Shown here piece after piece: positions 23,379 to 54,780 of a stretch of DNA of 64,000 nt. The DNA is from Stichopus chloronotus (taxonomy: Eukaryota; Echinodermata; Holothuroidea; Aspidochirotida; Stichopodidae). Within the stretch, counting starts at the first letter, position 1, and every line of letters begins with the position of its first letter. The notes beneath the pieces were generated by a model that saw only the letters and a program-made list of their open reading frames with translations, made no database searches and had not been told where the DNA came from. The stretch spans positions 13,532,705-13,596,704 of the forward strand of contig CM037846.1 of the NCBI GenBank assembly GCA_021234535.1. The letters are read 5' to 3'. The translations under genes were made by a program, and so were the position numbers.

Positions 23379-24011
23379 TCATTTGTCAGGTTTGGTGGAG
23401 CCGAACAAACTCGTCTTCTTCCACAATGATGGTAGTACGCTCTCCACACTGAATAGCCCCCCCCCCCCTTCATGACGTCGTATAAAGACAAACACGGGCT
23501 CCCTCATTTTGGCAAACGAACGAACAGCGTGTAAACAATGAAGTTCTTTTCGCGACTCAGTGTGCCGGTATATGCGCCGGTACGGCAGCTGCATATAACG
23601 TTGCAACTTACACACATAGTCTACTCCTAGAGGCACAACGTGCATGCGCGAGAGTTGGGTTTCCCAAGGGGAATTCCGGCCTAGGGAAAATCCCTGGGAT
23701 TTATAAGCCACTAAGTTTACCGCACCTACGTTAATTGAGCATCTATCTCTGTGCATTCTGCTGCAGAGCCATAGTGTGTATATGAATGATATACCTGCGG
23801 GATCTCTGTCATTCGATCTACATGCGCCTATGCGTAACAATGTACTGCTCGTTTGTTTGCCCCAAAGAGGGCGCCCTTGTTTGATGTTATATGACGTCAG
23901 TGCTGGAAACGGAGGGTTTACAGGGCTAATGAATGAGGTGTATTGTTTCTCTTCTTCCACACGAAAACACCTCGCTGGTCTCAGTGCGTCATCTACTTGA
24001 CGAGGCATCAC
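23379..24011 (-). CDS. unassigned 210-codon open frame in a GC-rich patch
   Basis: The longest unexplained open frame of the window runs 210 codons from ATG (MMPRQVDD) to a stop. The predicted product is rich in Arg, Ser and Cys, has no membrane segment or recognised domain, and includes a Gly run encoded by the C tract at 23457-23468. The patch has more CpG and GC than its surroundings, which lowers the chance of stop codons and makes a spurious frame more likely. The minus strand also carries TTATAAAT at about 23698-23705 and GTAAGT at about 23612, so the region could be a promoter and first exon or a solo LTR instead of a coding gene. Confidence 0.25.
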   Translation of the reverse strand: MMPRQVDDALRPARCFRVEEEKQYTSFISPVNPPFPALTSYNIKQGRPLWGKQTSSTLLRIGACRSNDRDPAGISFIYTLWLCSRMHRDRCSINVGAVNLVAYKSQGFSLGRNSPWETQLSRMHVVPLGVDYVCKLQRYMQLPYRRIYRHTESRKELHCLHAVRSFAKMREPVFVFIRRHEGGGGLFSVESVLPSLWKKTSLFGSTKPDK

Positions 24012-25364
24012 ACATTTTCAAAGAAAATTGTACAGGCAAATTTGTGGACCGCCACTTTAATATTATGATAAGCCAATAACGTAGTCGGTGAGAAGAGGGT
24101 CTACTTAACTACCTACGGTATGATGACATAAATGGGACGATGCACAGCATATATTCTATTTGTTCGTTACAATTTCTAAGAATGCTGCTGATTTTACACG
24201 AAATGTTACTTTCTGGTAAAAGTATACTTTCTCGAATTTGAATCTAAAATGAATGCTATTCAATTAATGATTGCGTTGGTAGACATCTTACTTATATGCG
24301 TTATTGTTGCACTCATATGATAGAGAGGTTTAAGTCTTCTTTTTTTCGGGGAAGATAAGACATTCAATGGAAGTGGGGGGGGGGGGGGGGAGGTTAGAAA
24401 CCGGCAATCTCCACAGTTTTAGACAGTTATAATAGATGATTTCTTTTTCATCCACGTTGGAGATATTACACACATTTTGAAAAGGCACATTAATTCATAC
24501 TACTCATTTGGAAAATTCGTATCTGCACGATGAGTTTTACCACTGGTAGCATGGTTGTGGGCATTTAGTTGCAAAAATACTACACATCACATTTTGTGCA
24601 GCCTGCCAAAGACCGTGTTCGAAGGAGGGTTGGGGATGAGGGGGTGAGGTTGAATACGTTCCTGCCCCACCCCCACGGAATTTTGACCTCCATGGTCACT
24701 GGTCCTACGTCTCAGTGATTCTTTGATAACGAGCCAATAACATGCACCCTATATGCATGGGAAGAAGTTGTTTACAAGTCAAGTTAGTTTGGCGAATTTT
24801 CTCAAACTACAAAGTCGCTGTCGCATTCTCATTATGGAAAACATTCAATTGAAACTGTGCTGTCTGTTGATTATTAGAGGCATTAGGTCGAAATCTTTCG
24901 CTATCAAAGGTGGTTTTTAGACATTTTTTTTTTTTTATTGAATGTTGTTTTTTCACAGAAGACCGAGTAGACTGCAAAGTTATATACGTAAGGGGGGTCG
25001 ATATTTCCAGGATGGGGTACAGGGGTAATTTTTACCCGAAGTTAGAGCTTTGGGACCACTTTGCCCCAATGTCGATCCAGCTCTGTCGGTTGTCATTACA
25101 AATCGTAGAACAGGCTAAACATAAGCTAATCAGGCAAAGGCGGTCGGATCTCTGACTTACCAGTACGACTTTATTTTTAAATTAAAACTTTAGATCTTAT
25201 AATTACAAGAATATAGGAATGTGTACGTACTTGCGAAGATTAGAGATCAGCATGTCCGTCAAAAAAAAAAAAAAAAATTACTTCTTTGGTTGTTGGTTTC
25301 GATGATAATCATAACCTTTGCAATCACGCACATGTGTGTTTGTGTGTGTGTGTGTATGTTTGTG

Positions 25365-25860
25365 ATGCCTACTTTGTGACTACGATATCACAAGAAAAGA
25401 CAAAGCTCATATCTGGTATGTAGGTGAACCATATTGAGTACATGAAATCTAATGTTTATGGTGAAAGTCAAAGCTCATTTGGGGTCAGCAGGGAGAAAAT
25501 TGTGAAAACCTTGTAAACATGATTTCTGAAGTAGAGAAACAAGCGGACAAATCTCGTATGTGGTATGTTGGTGAACCATATTGAGCACATGAGCCCTATT
25601 GTTCTTGGTGGAGATCTAAGGTCATTTGAGGTCAAGAGGGGTCAAATCGTTGAAACTTTTAAATATCATTGAAGAAGGGAAGCTTGGACAAATCTCATAT
25701 TTGATTTTTTTTTTAGGTGCGTCATATTGAGTACAGGAACCGTATGGTTTTTATGGAGATCAAAGGTCTATGGGGTCAAGCGGGTCAACTTGTTAAAACA
25801 TTGTAAACACGATATCTCAACAAGAGAAGCGTGGACAAACATAGTAATTAGGTATATCAC
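25365..25860 (+). repeat. tandem array, ~147-bp unit, about 3.3 copies
   Basis: A diverged unit begins with GTGAACCATATTGAGTACATGA at 25424, recurs at 25571 (147 bases on) and again at 25717 (146 bases on), with partial units on both sides. Landmarks in each unit are a CATATTGAG box, a GGTCAAAGGTCATTTGGGGTCA-like segment, TTGTAAACA..GAT and ACAAATCTCATAT. Related wording such as CATTTGGGGT appears on the minus strand near 29.54-29.57 kb, so it may belong to a dispersed family. Confidence 0.8.
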
Positions 25861-27975
25861 CATCAGTTGGCACGGAACGCACAAAAATGGCACAGATTTC
25901 ACGGTACGTCTTGGGTGTTCTAAGATGCATGTATCCATCCTCTAGATAGAGATCTCATGTCTGCAATTTCCCAATCATGAGGAAATTCCATCTATGCAAA
26001 ACGGTGACACATCAGATGGCTTGAAACAATACAAAAGTCACATGACTGAATTGTGCATTCTCTTTTTTTGAGAGAGAGCTTTGGCAAATGTTGCAGCTGA
26101 ACATATCCCTCCCCCCCCCCCCTCCCCCTCGGCGCAGCAGTGTTGGAAAACCTTGCTCGATTTCCCACGAACGCGATTGAAAATCTTCATGTTTCACACT
26201 AGATTTTGTGAACCCTACGATGAGCACGCCAAGAATATGAGCAAATCTGTGAAGTCCGGGGTCCGCCTGAGGACCCCTGGTGGGTCAAGGGGTGGAACCT
26301 CTTAAAGGGGTCCAGGGTGCGAAACACCGGCTGACTTGCGGTTCCTTGCATATCAAAATGGTAAAACAGGTGCAGTTGCATATGTTTGTCCTCCAAGTTT
26401 GCATTCGTCACAAAAATGGAAAATATTTTAAAGTTGTGCATATTATTTATATCCACATATCTCGTAGAAGCAAACCCCTCCCCTGTTTTGCTGATTAGCC
26501 TATAATTGAGGCTAAGTTTCATGTTTGTCAGAAAGAAAGTAGAATTACGTAAGCTACAACAGTAGGCCTGAGGCTCCCGGTACCCCTGCCACTAGTGTAA
26601 GAAGACTTTGAGCAAAGGCCTGAAGTGGGGGAAAGGGATGACACCATTAAGGTTGTATACTTTCTCTGCTTAAACTCGCATAGAGAACCGAAAACAAAAC
26701 AAACAAAAAATGATAAATATTCCTCTCAGATTCCAGAAAATGACACTTCTTAGTCTCTCGGGCCTTGGTAATTTCTGCTAAATTTTGTTCATTTTATTAG
26801 AACATAAGTTAGAAATTTACACTTCCACTAAGAATAATTTAATTTCCTTTTTGTGCGTGTGTGTGTGTGGGGTGGGGGGGGGGGGCAAATGTGCTTGAGT
26901 CCCCTCCTCTCAAAAAAATGGCTGGGACATGTCCCCCGCCCCTCCCGCATCCATTCCAATGTAGTAATGTAGCCTACCCCACTCTTACCCAAGATTTACT
27001 CCAGCAATATCGTGGTAAATACACCACGGTGAGCTTCACCCCACACATGTACTCTACTTGATACACATTTACTGTAGGCTAGTTCAAGTCGGGAAAACGT
27101 ACTTTTCCTTGCTGCCGCCTCCCTCGTAGGCTTATGCCTGGCACGGTATGTATAGGCTTTTTTCACAGTTACAACAGGTCTATAATCCTTTGGGCAAGTA
27201 AATGATATTGGGGAATGAGCTGATTGCCGGGACCCCGTTGGATAAAAAAAAAAATACAAAATGTTGATCCTTTTCAAAAGGCCTACTTGAACATACATGT
27301 TCCAGAGTCTGAAGCAGAGCTATTCAAAGTAACAAGCTACATAGTTATGGGGACAATGATTCTTGAAAACCAAATGTTGTTTATTTATTGATTGGGGTTG
27401 TGTTTGAATAAAGAAACCTAAGTAGGGTTCCTTTGTAGTGAAGCATTCTCCGTGTACCTCCAATTTTCTCATTCACATTTCTGCAGCAATTTGCGAGGGC
27501 ACAATTCTCGCAGCATTTTCAATACTAGTGCTTCAGTGGTCACGCTTACCAGACAGGCACAATGTAAAGTGTTGAAAGTTTAGTCACGATACCAGTAATT
27601 ATTGGTCGTTGACAAGAAATGCCGACACGAGGCTACTTCCTAACATTTCATTTCATTCATTTTGTCTCCACAAATACAAATCAGAGGTGCAGTATAAAAT
27701 GAAGGATATACTAGAACAACTAAAAAGTTTAGCGGGCCAGTAACCTATGAAGAGAAGGGAAAAAAGACAAGCATTGAGGAAAGCTAAAGAAGGCTATAAT
27801 AAAAGGGAAAAAATACACAAGTAAGAAAATATTGCAGGCTGACATGTATAAGAAGACGAAGCTGGTATTTCCCCTATAGGTAACTCAGTTTTGACATGAT
27901 TTTTAATTAAAAGATTGATACGAAGAAATTTTTCTAATGAATATATTTGGTCTTTTCCTTCATTTGCTTTATGCA

Positions 27976-27991
27976 GTGATGACGTCATCAC
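27976..27991. promoter_or_regulatory. 16-bp palindrome with CRE core
   Basis: GTGATGACGTCATCAC is a perfect palindrome containing TGACGTCA, the full CREB/ATF site. There is no recognised gene start within several kilobases, so a regulatory role is only suggested. Confidence 0.35.
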
Positions 27992-29680
27992 ACGGGAGAC
28001 TTTTTTTTTCTCACGTAGGTAGAGAGCCCTAATTTTGTATGTTCGGTGTACAGTGCTCAGCTGTACCTCTCGTACCTTTCCAAATTTTGTGGCAGTTAGG
28101 AACGTCATCCAAAATGTCGGGTGTGTCAATAAAGTTGTATAAAAACAATAAAAAACATTGACAGAGAAGCCAAAGGTCAGGGACCTTAAAGGAAAAATCA
28201 TTTTCCTACTGAAAACGTGTAGGCCTATTTCATTTCGGACTGAAAACTTGTCGGACTGAAAAATCGTCTGAGAGGTGAACCCCGGTCAGGAAGTCCAAGA
28301 TGGCCTTTCAGGAGGTTGATCGAAAGGGCAACTTGTCATACATATAAGGCTTTGAAACAGATGAGAAAAGCCGACAGAACCACGTGATCTGTTAGAAACG
28401 TTACGTGTCGAAAGGCGATCCGAAACGCTTCCGTCGCATTCAATTTCAGTCATTGGTAACCTTAAAAAGTTTGCATTTTTTTTTTGTGAGGGGGCCAAAT
28501 TGACTCATCGTCACTATTTCTGACCGCCCTAATGGAGCAGGGGTATGAGGGGAGTGGTTTTGCCCTACCAAGGCTTAAGCCAGGACTTCAAATCGGTCAA
28601 TCCACAGATAAGCCTACGTGGCATGAGGAGAGGTCTAAGGGGATCGGGTATACCCCTGCCTTTTATCATGTTTTCCCTTTTTCAGTTGTCCGGTCATGGT
28701 GTAAAGTTTACTTTCCTTTAACACCTGCACCCATGAACCTAAAACAATGGTTGAATAGTATTGGAGGGACTGAATATTATCAGGACTAGCTAAGCGGAGC
28801 GCCCCATCGGTTGGCGCGGATCTTACGAGAAAATTTTTGGCTTTTCAAACCATCCAGGTGTTTCTTTTTTCCTTCAGCGCGCTCCGCGTGGTCCGAGCGG
28901 CGTCTGGGATTAGCACGCGCTGTAAATTCCTTGTAAGTTTTGAGCTGTTCTGCAAGTGGATTTCAGTCGATAAGCTGGTTGTACGTACAGACCTAATGTT
29001 TAAGTTTGGGCACTGTTCTGCCCAACGTTAGGAGACACCGGAATGATGCACGTGTGCAGGCGCACTGCACTGTCAAAGATGTTCTACCGTCGGTAGATAC
29101 AAGACTAGCTTACTCTCGGTGACGTGCATTACGGCCTACCACATACAGCCACGATCTAGCGACTTTGGTCCATACGTCATTGGTCACAGTCGAAGGGACA
29201 GATAAGCAAAACTCTTGGTCATTTTTGTTGACTTATTGCGCCAATTTCTAATGTTTGTGGTCATTTGATTGACCCAAATGACCATGTTTCTCCTCCAACC
29301 TAAGAAGTCCATCAATGGATATGTTGCAAAAACAAATAATACATCACAGAAACAATTCTCTAAACAGGAAGGAAAGTGCCACCAATTTCACCATTTGACC
29401 TCTTGTGACCCCGTCTGACATTGAATGTCAGTGAAAATTACAACTGTGATGATCTGTCACCTGCGGCGTACTCTTGCTAAATTTGAAAAGATTCTGATGT
29501 AACCACAAGCAGTTGAAAGCTTTTTCCGTGATCTCACTGACCCCTCACTACCCCAAATGAACTTTGACCGACTTCCTTGTCACCATCACTGAAAAGCCTT
29601 CGATATGTATTATCATCATAGCAACTTTCACAAGGAACACTTAAAGAACGTGTGCACATAGCAGTCCATTGACCAATGTT

Positions 29681-29683
<3 letters not shown>

Positions 29684-29713
<30 letters not shown>

Positions 29714-29741
29714 CAGACAGACGGACAGACAGACAGACAGA
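29684..29741 (+). repeat. GACA microsatellite
   Basis: About 14 tandem GACA units run with two imperfections (one CAG insertion and one CGGA change). The flanks resemble the 147-bp repeat family on the minus strand. Confidence 0.9.
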
Positions 29742-31106
29742 TGCCTTGCCATGACAATGGCTCACTTTGTTGAGCTAATAAAGATACCTCATTAAAATGC
29801 TCACCATTACATACAGGACAAGGTACAACCAGTCTGAAGGTTTCATGAACAAGTTCTATTTCTCAGTATGAGGAATAAAGCAATGCCATTCCATTTTTAT
29901 CTGTATGATTCAAAATGAAGTAATGTGAATAAAAAAAAAAATCTCTTTAAGACAGGTATTTACAAAGTACCATTTTCATACTACCAAACATGATGATAAG
30001 AACCTCATTCTAAAACCTTTTATCATTTTATAATTGCTTGGATATCGGTACTACTAACATACATGTGATTCTCCATGCAACACCTGTGACAGCCAGCATA
30101 CCATTTTCCAAAGGATGTGACTGCATTGACAGCTTCATACATTTATTTGCGGTATCATCTGGCAATATGCTTTAACATCCATCCACAAATTATTCATAGC
30201 AGATCTGGTGATGGAGGAACCGGTGATGCTTGAACAAGACATTCCAAAACCTGTATTTGCCCTATATCGTCTTTCCCTACAATGGCTGAGCAATGACAAT
30301 TAACGCAAACCTATGACCTTTGTTACCATAACTTGGGCTGATCAGCCAAAGCAGAGACAATATGAAATACTATAACCAAATGGACTTACAGGTAGTGTGA
30401 CATGAAAATGACATTTTGGAATATTGGCTGTATTAATCATTGAAATTGTTGAAAAATCCACAAACTCCATCAAACTTCATCAAGATACAGACAATTTTAC
30501 AGGCAAATTCCTGTATTACATCTGCATCATCAATAAACATTGGCTGAGCATGCAATGCAAGTTCGTGACGTCAAGAGATGGACTCTTATGATATGCCTTA
30601 TCATTATTATATCCCTTGTGTACTTAACCTTCACTTCAAGGACAACTGAGAAATTTATGTCCACAGTGGTTAATTTTAAAGCATGAATGTTCTCCTTTAG
30701 AAGTATTGATATCACTACACCAATATGTGAGCCAGATAGCAGGTAATTAAAAGACAATCTACATATGACTGACAAAAAAAGACCAAAACTGTGCAAAAGT
30801 CCACATCATCATACCTGCATTTTTCTGAAACTTTGAAAAGCCATATCTCAAAAAAACGGTGACAGATGTAAACACAGTATCAATGGATTATCATGCAGAG
30901 TTTCACTCTGCAACTTCTGAATGAAGCCGGCTCTTGTTTAGTTGTGTGCCACATGACTTTTAACACGAGATAGTGAAGAGTGAACAACCCCCTAACATGT
31001 AAGAAGAATGAGCATCAACCACACAGAAATTAAAGAAAATTAAAATAAAAAAAATCAATCAAATGAGAATAAAATGGAAAAAAAAGGGAGGGGGGTGGGG
31101 ATAAAA

Positions 31107-31562
31107 GCACAAATTAGCTATCTGGCCATTAACATACAAAAGCATACCTAATTTTGTCAATGTCAGTGTCATGACACATTAGACACTCACCCCAGACTTC
31201 TGGCTCACCTATCCACATGACCGCTAACCATTTGCTCCACTCTGTTAAGCTCTGAATGGTTTTGTAAGTTGACACCGTTGTCATCTTTGAGTATGAAATC
31301 ATATTCATATGGCCTATATTACCAGACCTGGGGCTGATGAGCCCCAAACACAAACGAATTGGGCTAATTTGGCATCTGGCCACTACCATACAAATACAAA
31401 TCAAATTTGATCAATTGTCAGGGGTCATGAATCACCTGACATTCACACCCTGACTTCTAGTTCAGGCATCCACAGGAATGCTAAACATTTGCTCGTATCT
31501 GTTAACCTCTGACAGGTTTGCATGTGAACACTGATATCATGCTTTAGTATTGACAACACACG
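31107..31562 (+). repeat. diverged tandem duplication, ~241-bp unit
   Basis: Sequence from 31107 and sequence from 31348 share an ordered series of matches: CACAAA, ATCTGGCCA, CATACAAA, TCAATTGTCAG-like, TCATGA, GACTTCT, TCCACA, GCTAA.CATTTGCTC, TCTGTTAA.CTCTGA, GGTTT and TATCAT. Insertions and many substitutions indicate an old event. The second copy ends where similarity stops near 31562. Confidence 0.75.
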
Positions 31563-32375
31563 GGGTAAACTGGGTGCCAATATTATTAGGTGGGGGCAAC
31601 TTCTAAATTTTTTGAGAATCGTGAACTTGCAGGTTGAATGGTCGCGACTCTGAAGCTACTTGTGACTCCTACCTGGTATTGGTTTCAGTGACGTCCCAAC
31701 TGACACCTATACATGTAACGTTACATTTTGAACAGGGATTACTGCACAGACAACGTAGTGCCCCATAGAGCATTGGGCTTCTTGCTAATAACCTGCCATA
31801 TCAGACATAGACAAGGCCTCACTGGGACGTAAGAAATAAACAAGGCCATACCACATTTTAACATTATTATGTATCATTTATCAAACTTGCCCCAGAACAT
31901 TACTTCAAATTGCTAAGCACTCAAAAAAACTTAATGAATGGTTCATTATAGTTTTGAAAATGCCACAAAAGTAGTGATTCCAAGGAAAGTGAAGTCACGT
32001 CACAACTCCCAGACAAACGTAACCTCCCCGAGTCTATTGCCAATTATGGTGAGGGGTGGCAGTCAGGGTGCCAGCAATGCTGCCAATGTTGTCAATTGAC
32101 ATTATACCACATCAAAACTTAAGTCCCATTCGTCAGAAACAACCACACCTGACAGGCTGCCAACCTTTTGAGAGATATCTACACTGAGGATGGTGTTTAA
32201 AAATTGGCAGAGAGAGAGAGATCAGAATGGCCGACCATCGAAAGGCTGGCAAAGTCTCTGCTTACGCTTTGAAATGCCACACGTTCCCTTCCATGCTCTG
32301 ACACAATGTACATCAACGACATTATGACAGAGAACAACGCTGTGGTACCACTCCTGGTAGTCACGGTGCTGAGCT

Positions 32376-52925
<20,550 letters not shown>

Positions 52926-53204
52926 TTGCAAAGATTTCAGTTCGAGTTGCGACTGATAAAACACTGAAAAGGGGCACAGTCACGGGTCTTGGCCCAGTTT
53001 TGCGCACGGTCTACAGTAAGACAATATACCACGGTAACATTACTAGAACTGGTACTTGTAGAAGTAAGTCACACTTCAACAAAGTTCAAGCAGTAACACT
53101 AACAGTTAATGGTAATAACACTTCGTGTCATGTTTTTAATCGTTAACGTTAGGCTAACAAATGTAGTAGTAGTAGCGTTACAAATTCAATGTTGGCTGGC
53201 CACA

Positions 53205-53390
53205 GAAGGCACATTTTATCCAGTTCTGTTTCCTTTGAAATGTAAAGTTCTCGTCGCTATGAACAGTGAAATTTTCCCTTGATGGAATACAATCCTTTCT
53301 AATGTAATGAACAACGGCAAGAAAGTGTTCCAGCTTACGAACTATGTCAGTATGTGTGTGGTGATATGTGCTCCTTGTGCAACGAAATTG
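53205..53390. repeat. dispersed repeat copy in the DHX8 5' flank
   Basis: This shares a 37-base stretch with two mismatches (53290-53326 against 58396-58432; core AACAACGGCAAGAAAGT) plus weaker similarity on both sides (TTTTA.CCAGTT.TGTTT; GCAACGAAA) with sequence at 58335-58530. It lies about 280-465 bases upstream of the DHX8 start codon. Confidence 0.6.
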
Positions 53391-54537
53391 ATCGCGATGC
53401 CTATGGACAATATGTATGTATACGCTAACTCAATTTGGTAAGAGAATATGCCAGGGAGTACCGGCGTAAAACAACCACCCATTCAGTTTACAGTATCTGA
53501 CAAATGCGCTGCAATAGCTTACCGTTGTGCCACTAAATACCGTTCGTGACAGGTAATGGGGAGAGGGGACACTGTTTCCTACGGTTGACCTGTCCACATT
53601 AAGGAATATGTGTCCTATACAGACACTTTCTGTAACCTTTTTATGTCACAGTAAATTGTTTTTTAGATCTAGATGGGACATGTAGTACCCAGGCACCCAC
53701 TGGCATGGTTGTTATGCCAAGGGGATAGATAGAAATACACCCACACCGTCTTCTGATGTTGCTTGCCGCCGGTGTCTCTTCCAAATCACATTTTGGTTGA
53801 TGGCTCAAGAAGAAACAAAAAAAAAAAAAAAATACGAAGACGGAAAATTGAGCCGTCTATGTTATCATTTGTATATGTCAAGGCAATGGCCATTAACCTT
53901 GATGAAATCGCTATCAGGAGATATTTAAACTGGAGCTGGGAAAATTAAAAATTCAAGCCAACTGATAGAACCTCGATGGGCGTGTGTGATGTTTTAATTG
54001 TCACTAGCGGAAAATTGATGTGCTGAAAGATCGTGTACAAAGAGACCAGACAATGTAACTGAGTCGAGACCGGTGTGGCAGTAAATGTAGTCTTAGGACC
54101 GATTTTCCATCTAAACGGAGACTATTGTTTTAAGAAGAATTGCAAAACTAAAATAGTGTCTTTTCCCTGTATGACTAGAAGTTCGTTATAAGGTGTAACA
54201 AGAATGAGAACAAATGTATAGCTTACCAAGCATCTAGGAATATGTGGGCTAACCGTGATGCGGGGGTTGATATATCATTACAAGCATTACCAGGAAATTT
54301 CTTGTTATTTGTTGTTGTTTGTCGGAGTGGTTTTTTTTTTTTACGGTGACAAAGTGACTTAAAATTAAACAAATAAAACAATGTCAAGTAACCTTTTTAA
54401 ATTTTCTTGCGGTCGTCGATCGATGCAGGCATATTTTTTTCACGTTAGTTAACACAACACGTTTTAGGGCAAAAGCCCCATAGGATACCCTGTAATCCAC
54501 TCCCCCCCCCCCCCCAAAAAAAAAAAACCTAACCACA

Positions 54538-54780
54538 CTAATACTCAACAAAACCCATCAAAATTAGATTCTGAACGGTCACGAAAAACGTATCAATGTT
54601 GCCCTTGAAGCTATGTACAGAAGTGGAATTCACAACCTAATCGGACAGACTATATTCGACTCGTTGACAACTCTATCTGAGAAGCTAAACTTTCTCACAT
54701 CACTGAGCCTAGAGAGGTATTTCACCAGCTTCTTACAAAGGCCACGAACACGGGGATTAGGACAAACTGTTTTCGTGTGA
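54538..54780 (-). mobile_element. LINE reverse-transcriptase ORF tail, frameshifted
   Basis: The minus strand reads RLSDVRKFSFSDRVVNE and, one frame over, VVNSTSVHSFKGNIDTFF followed by a TAG at 54538-54540. This order (RK.SFS.RVVN.WN.LP..VVN..S...FK...D) is the conserved C-terminus of many animal non-LTR reverse-transcriptase ORFs. The tryptophan codon is mutated and a frameshift and stop lie between the parts, so it is inactive. The end abuts a T run and then a 14-base G run on the same strand. Confidence 0.72.

Larger units (their letters stand above)
18455..32375. other. gene-poor interval between GPCR and DHX8
   Basis: No recognised gene was found in almost 14 kb. Contents are G or C runs of 12-16 bases at 20786, 23457, 24375, 26111 and 26874, two perfect palindromes near 21.5 kb, a GC-rich patch with a long open frame at 23.4-24.0 kb, a 147-bp tandem array at 25.4 kb, CRE-like palindrome at 27976, a GACA microsatellite at 29.7 kb and a 241-bp duplication at 31.1 kb. 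The right 2 kb may include the DHX8 3' UTR. The first TTTATT (minus-strand AATAAA) I found downstream of the stop codon is at 30142-30147. Confidence 0.55.

Noticed and set aside
27794..28201. 135-codon minus-strand frame
   Set aside because: AT-rich composition, no domain, no splice or promoter support, and a length that can arise by chance in this window.
29534..29752. Open frame with repeated SVCL residues
   Set aside because: It is a translation of the GACA microsatellite.
53763..53948. Short plus-strand frame upstream of DHX8 suggesting a divergent gene
   Set aside because: It is dominated by an A run giving Lys residues and has no homology or splice support.
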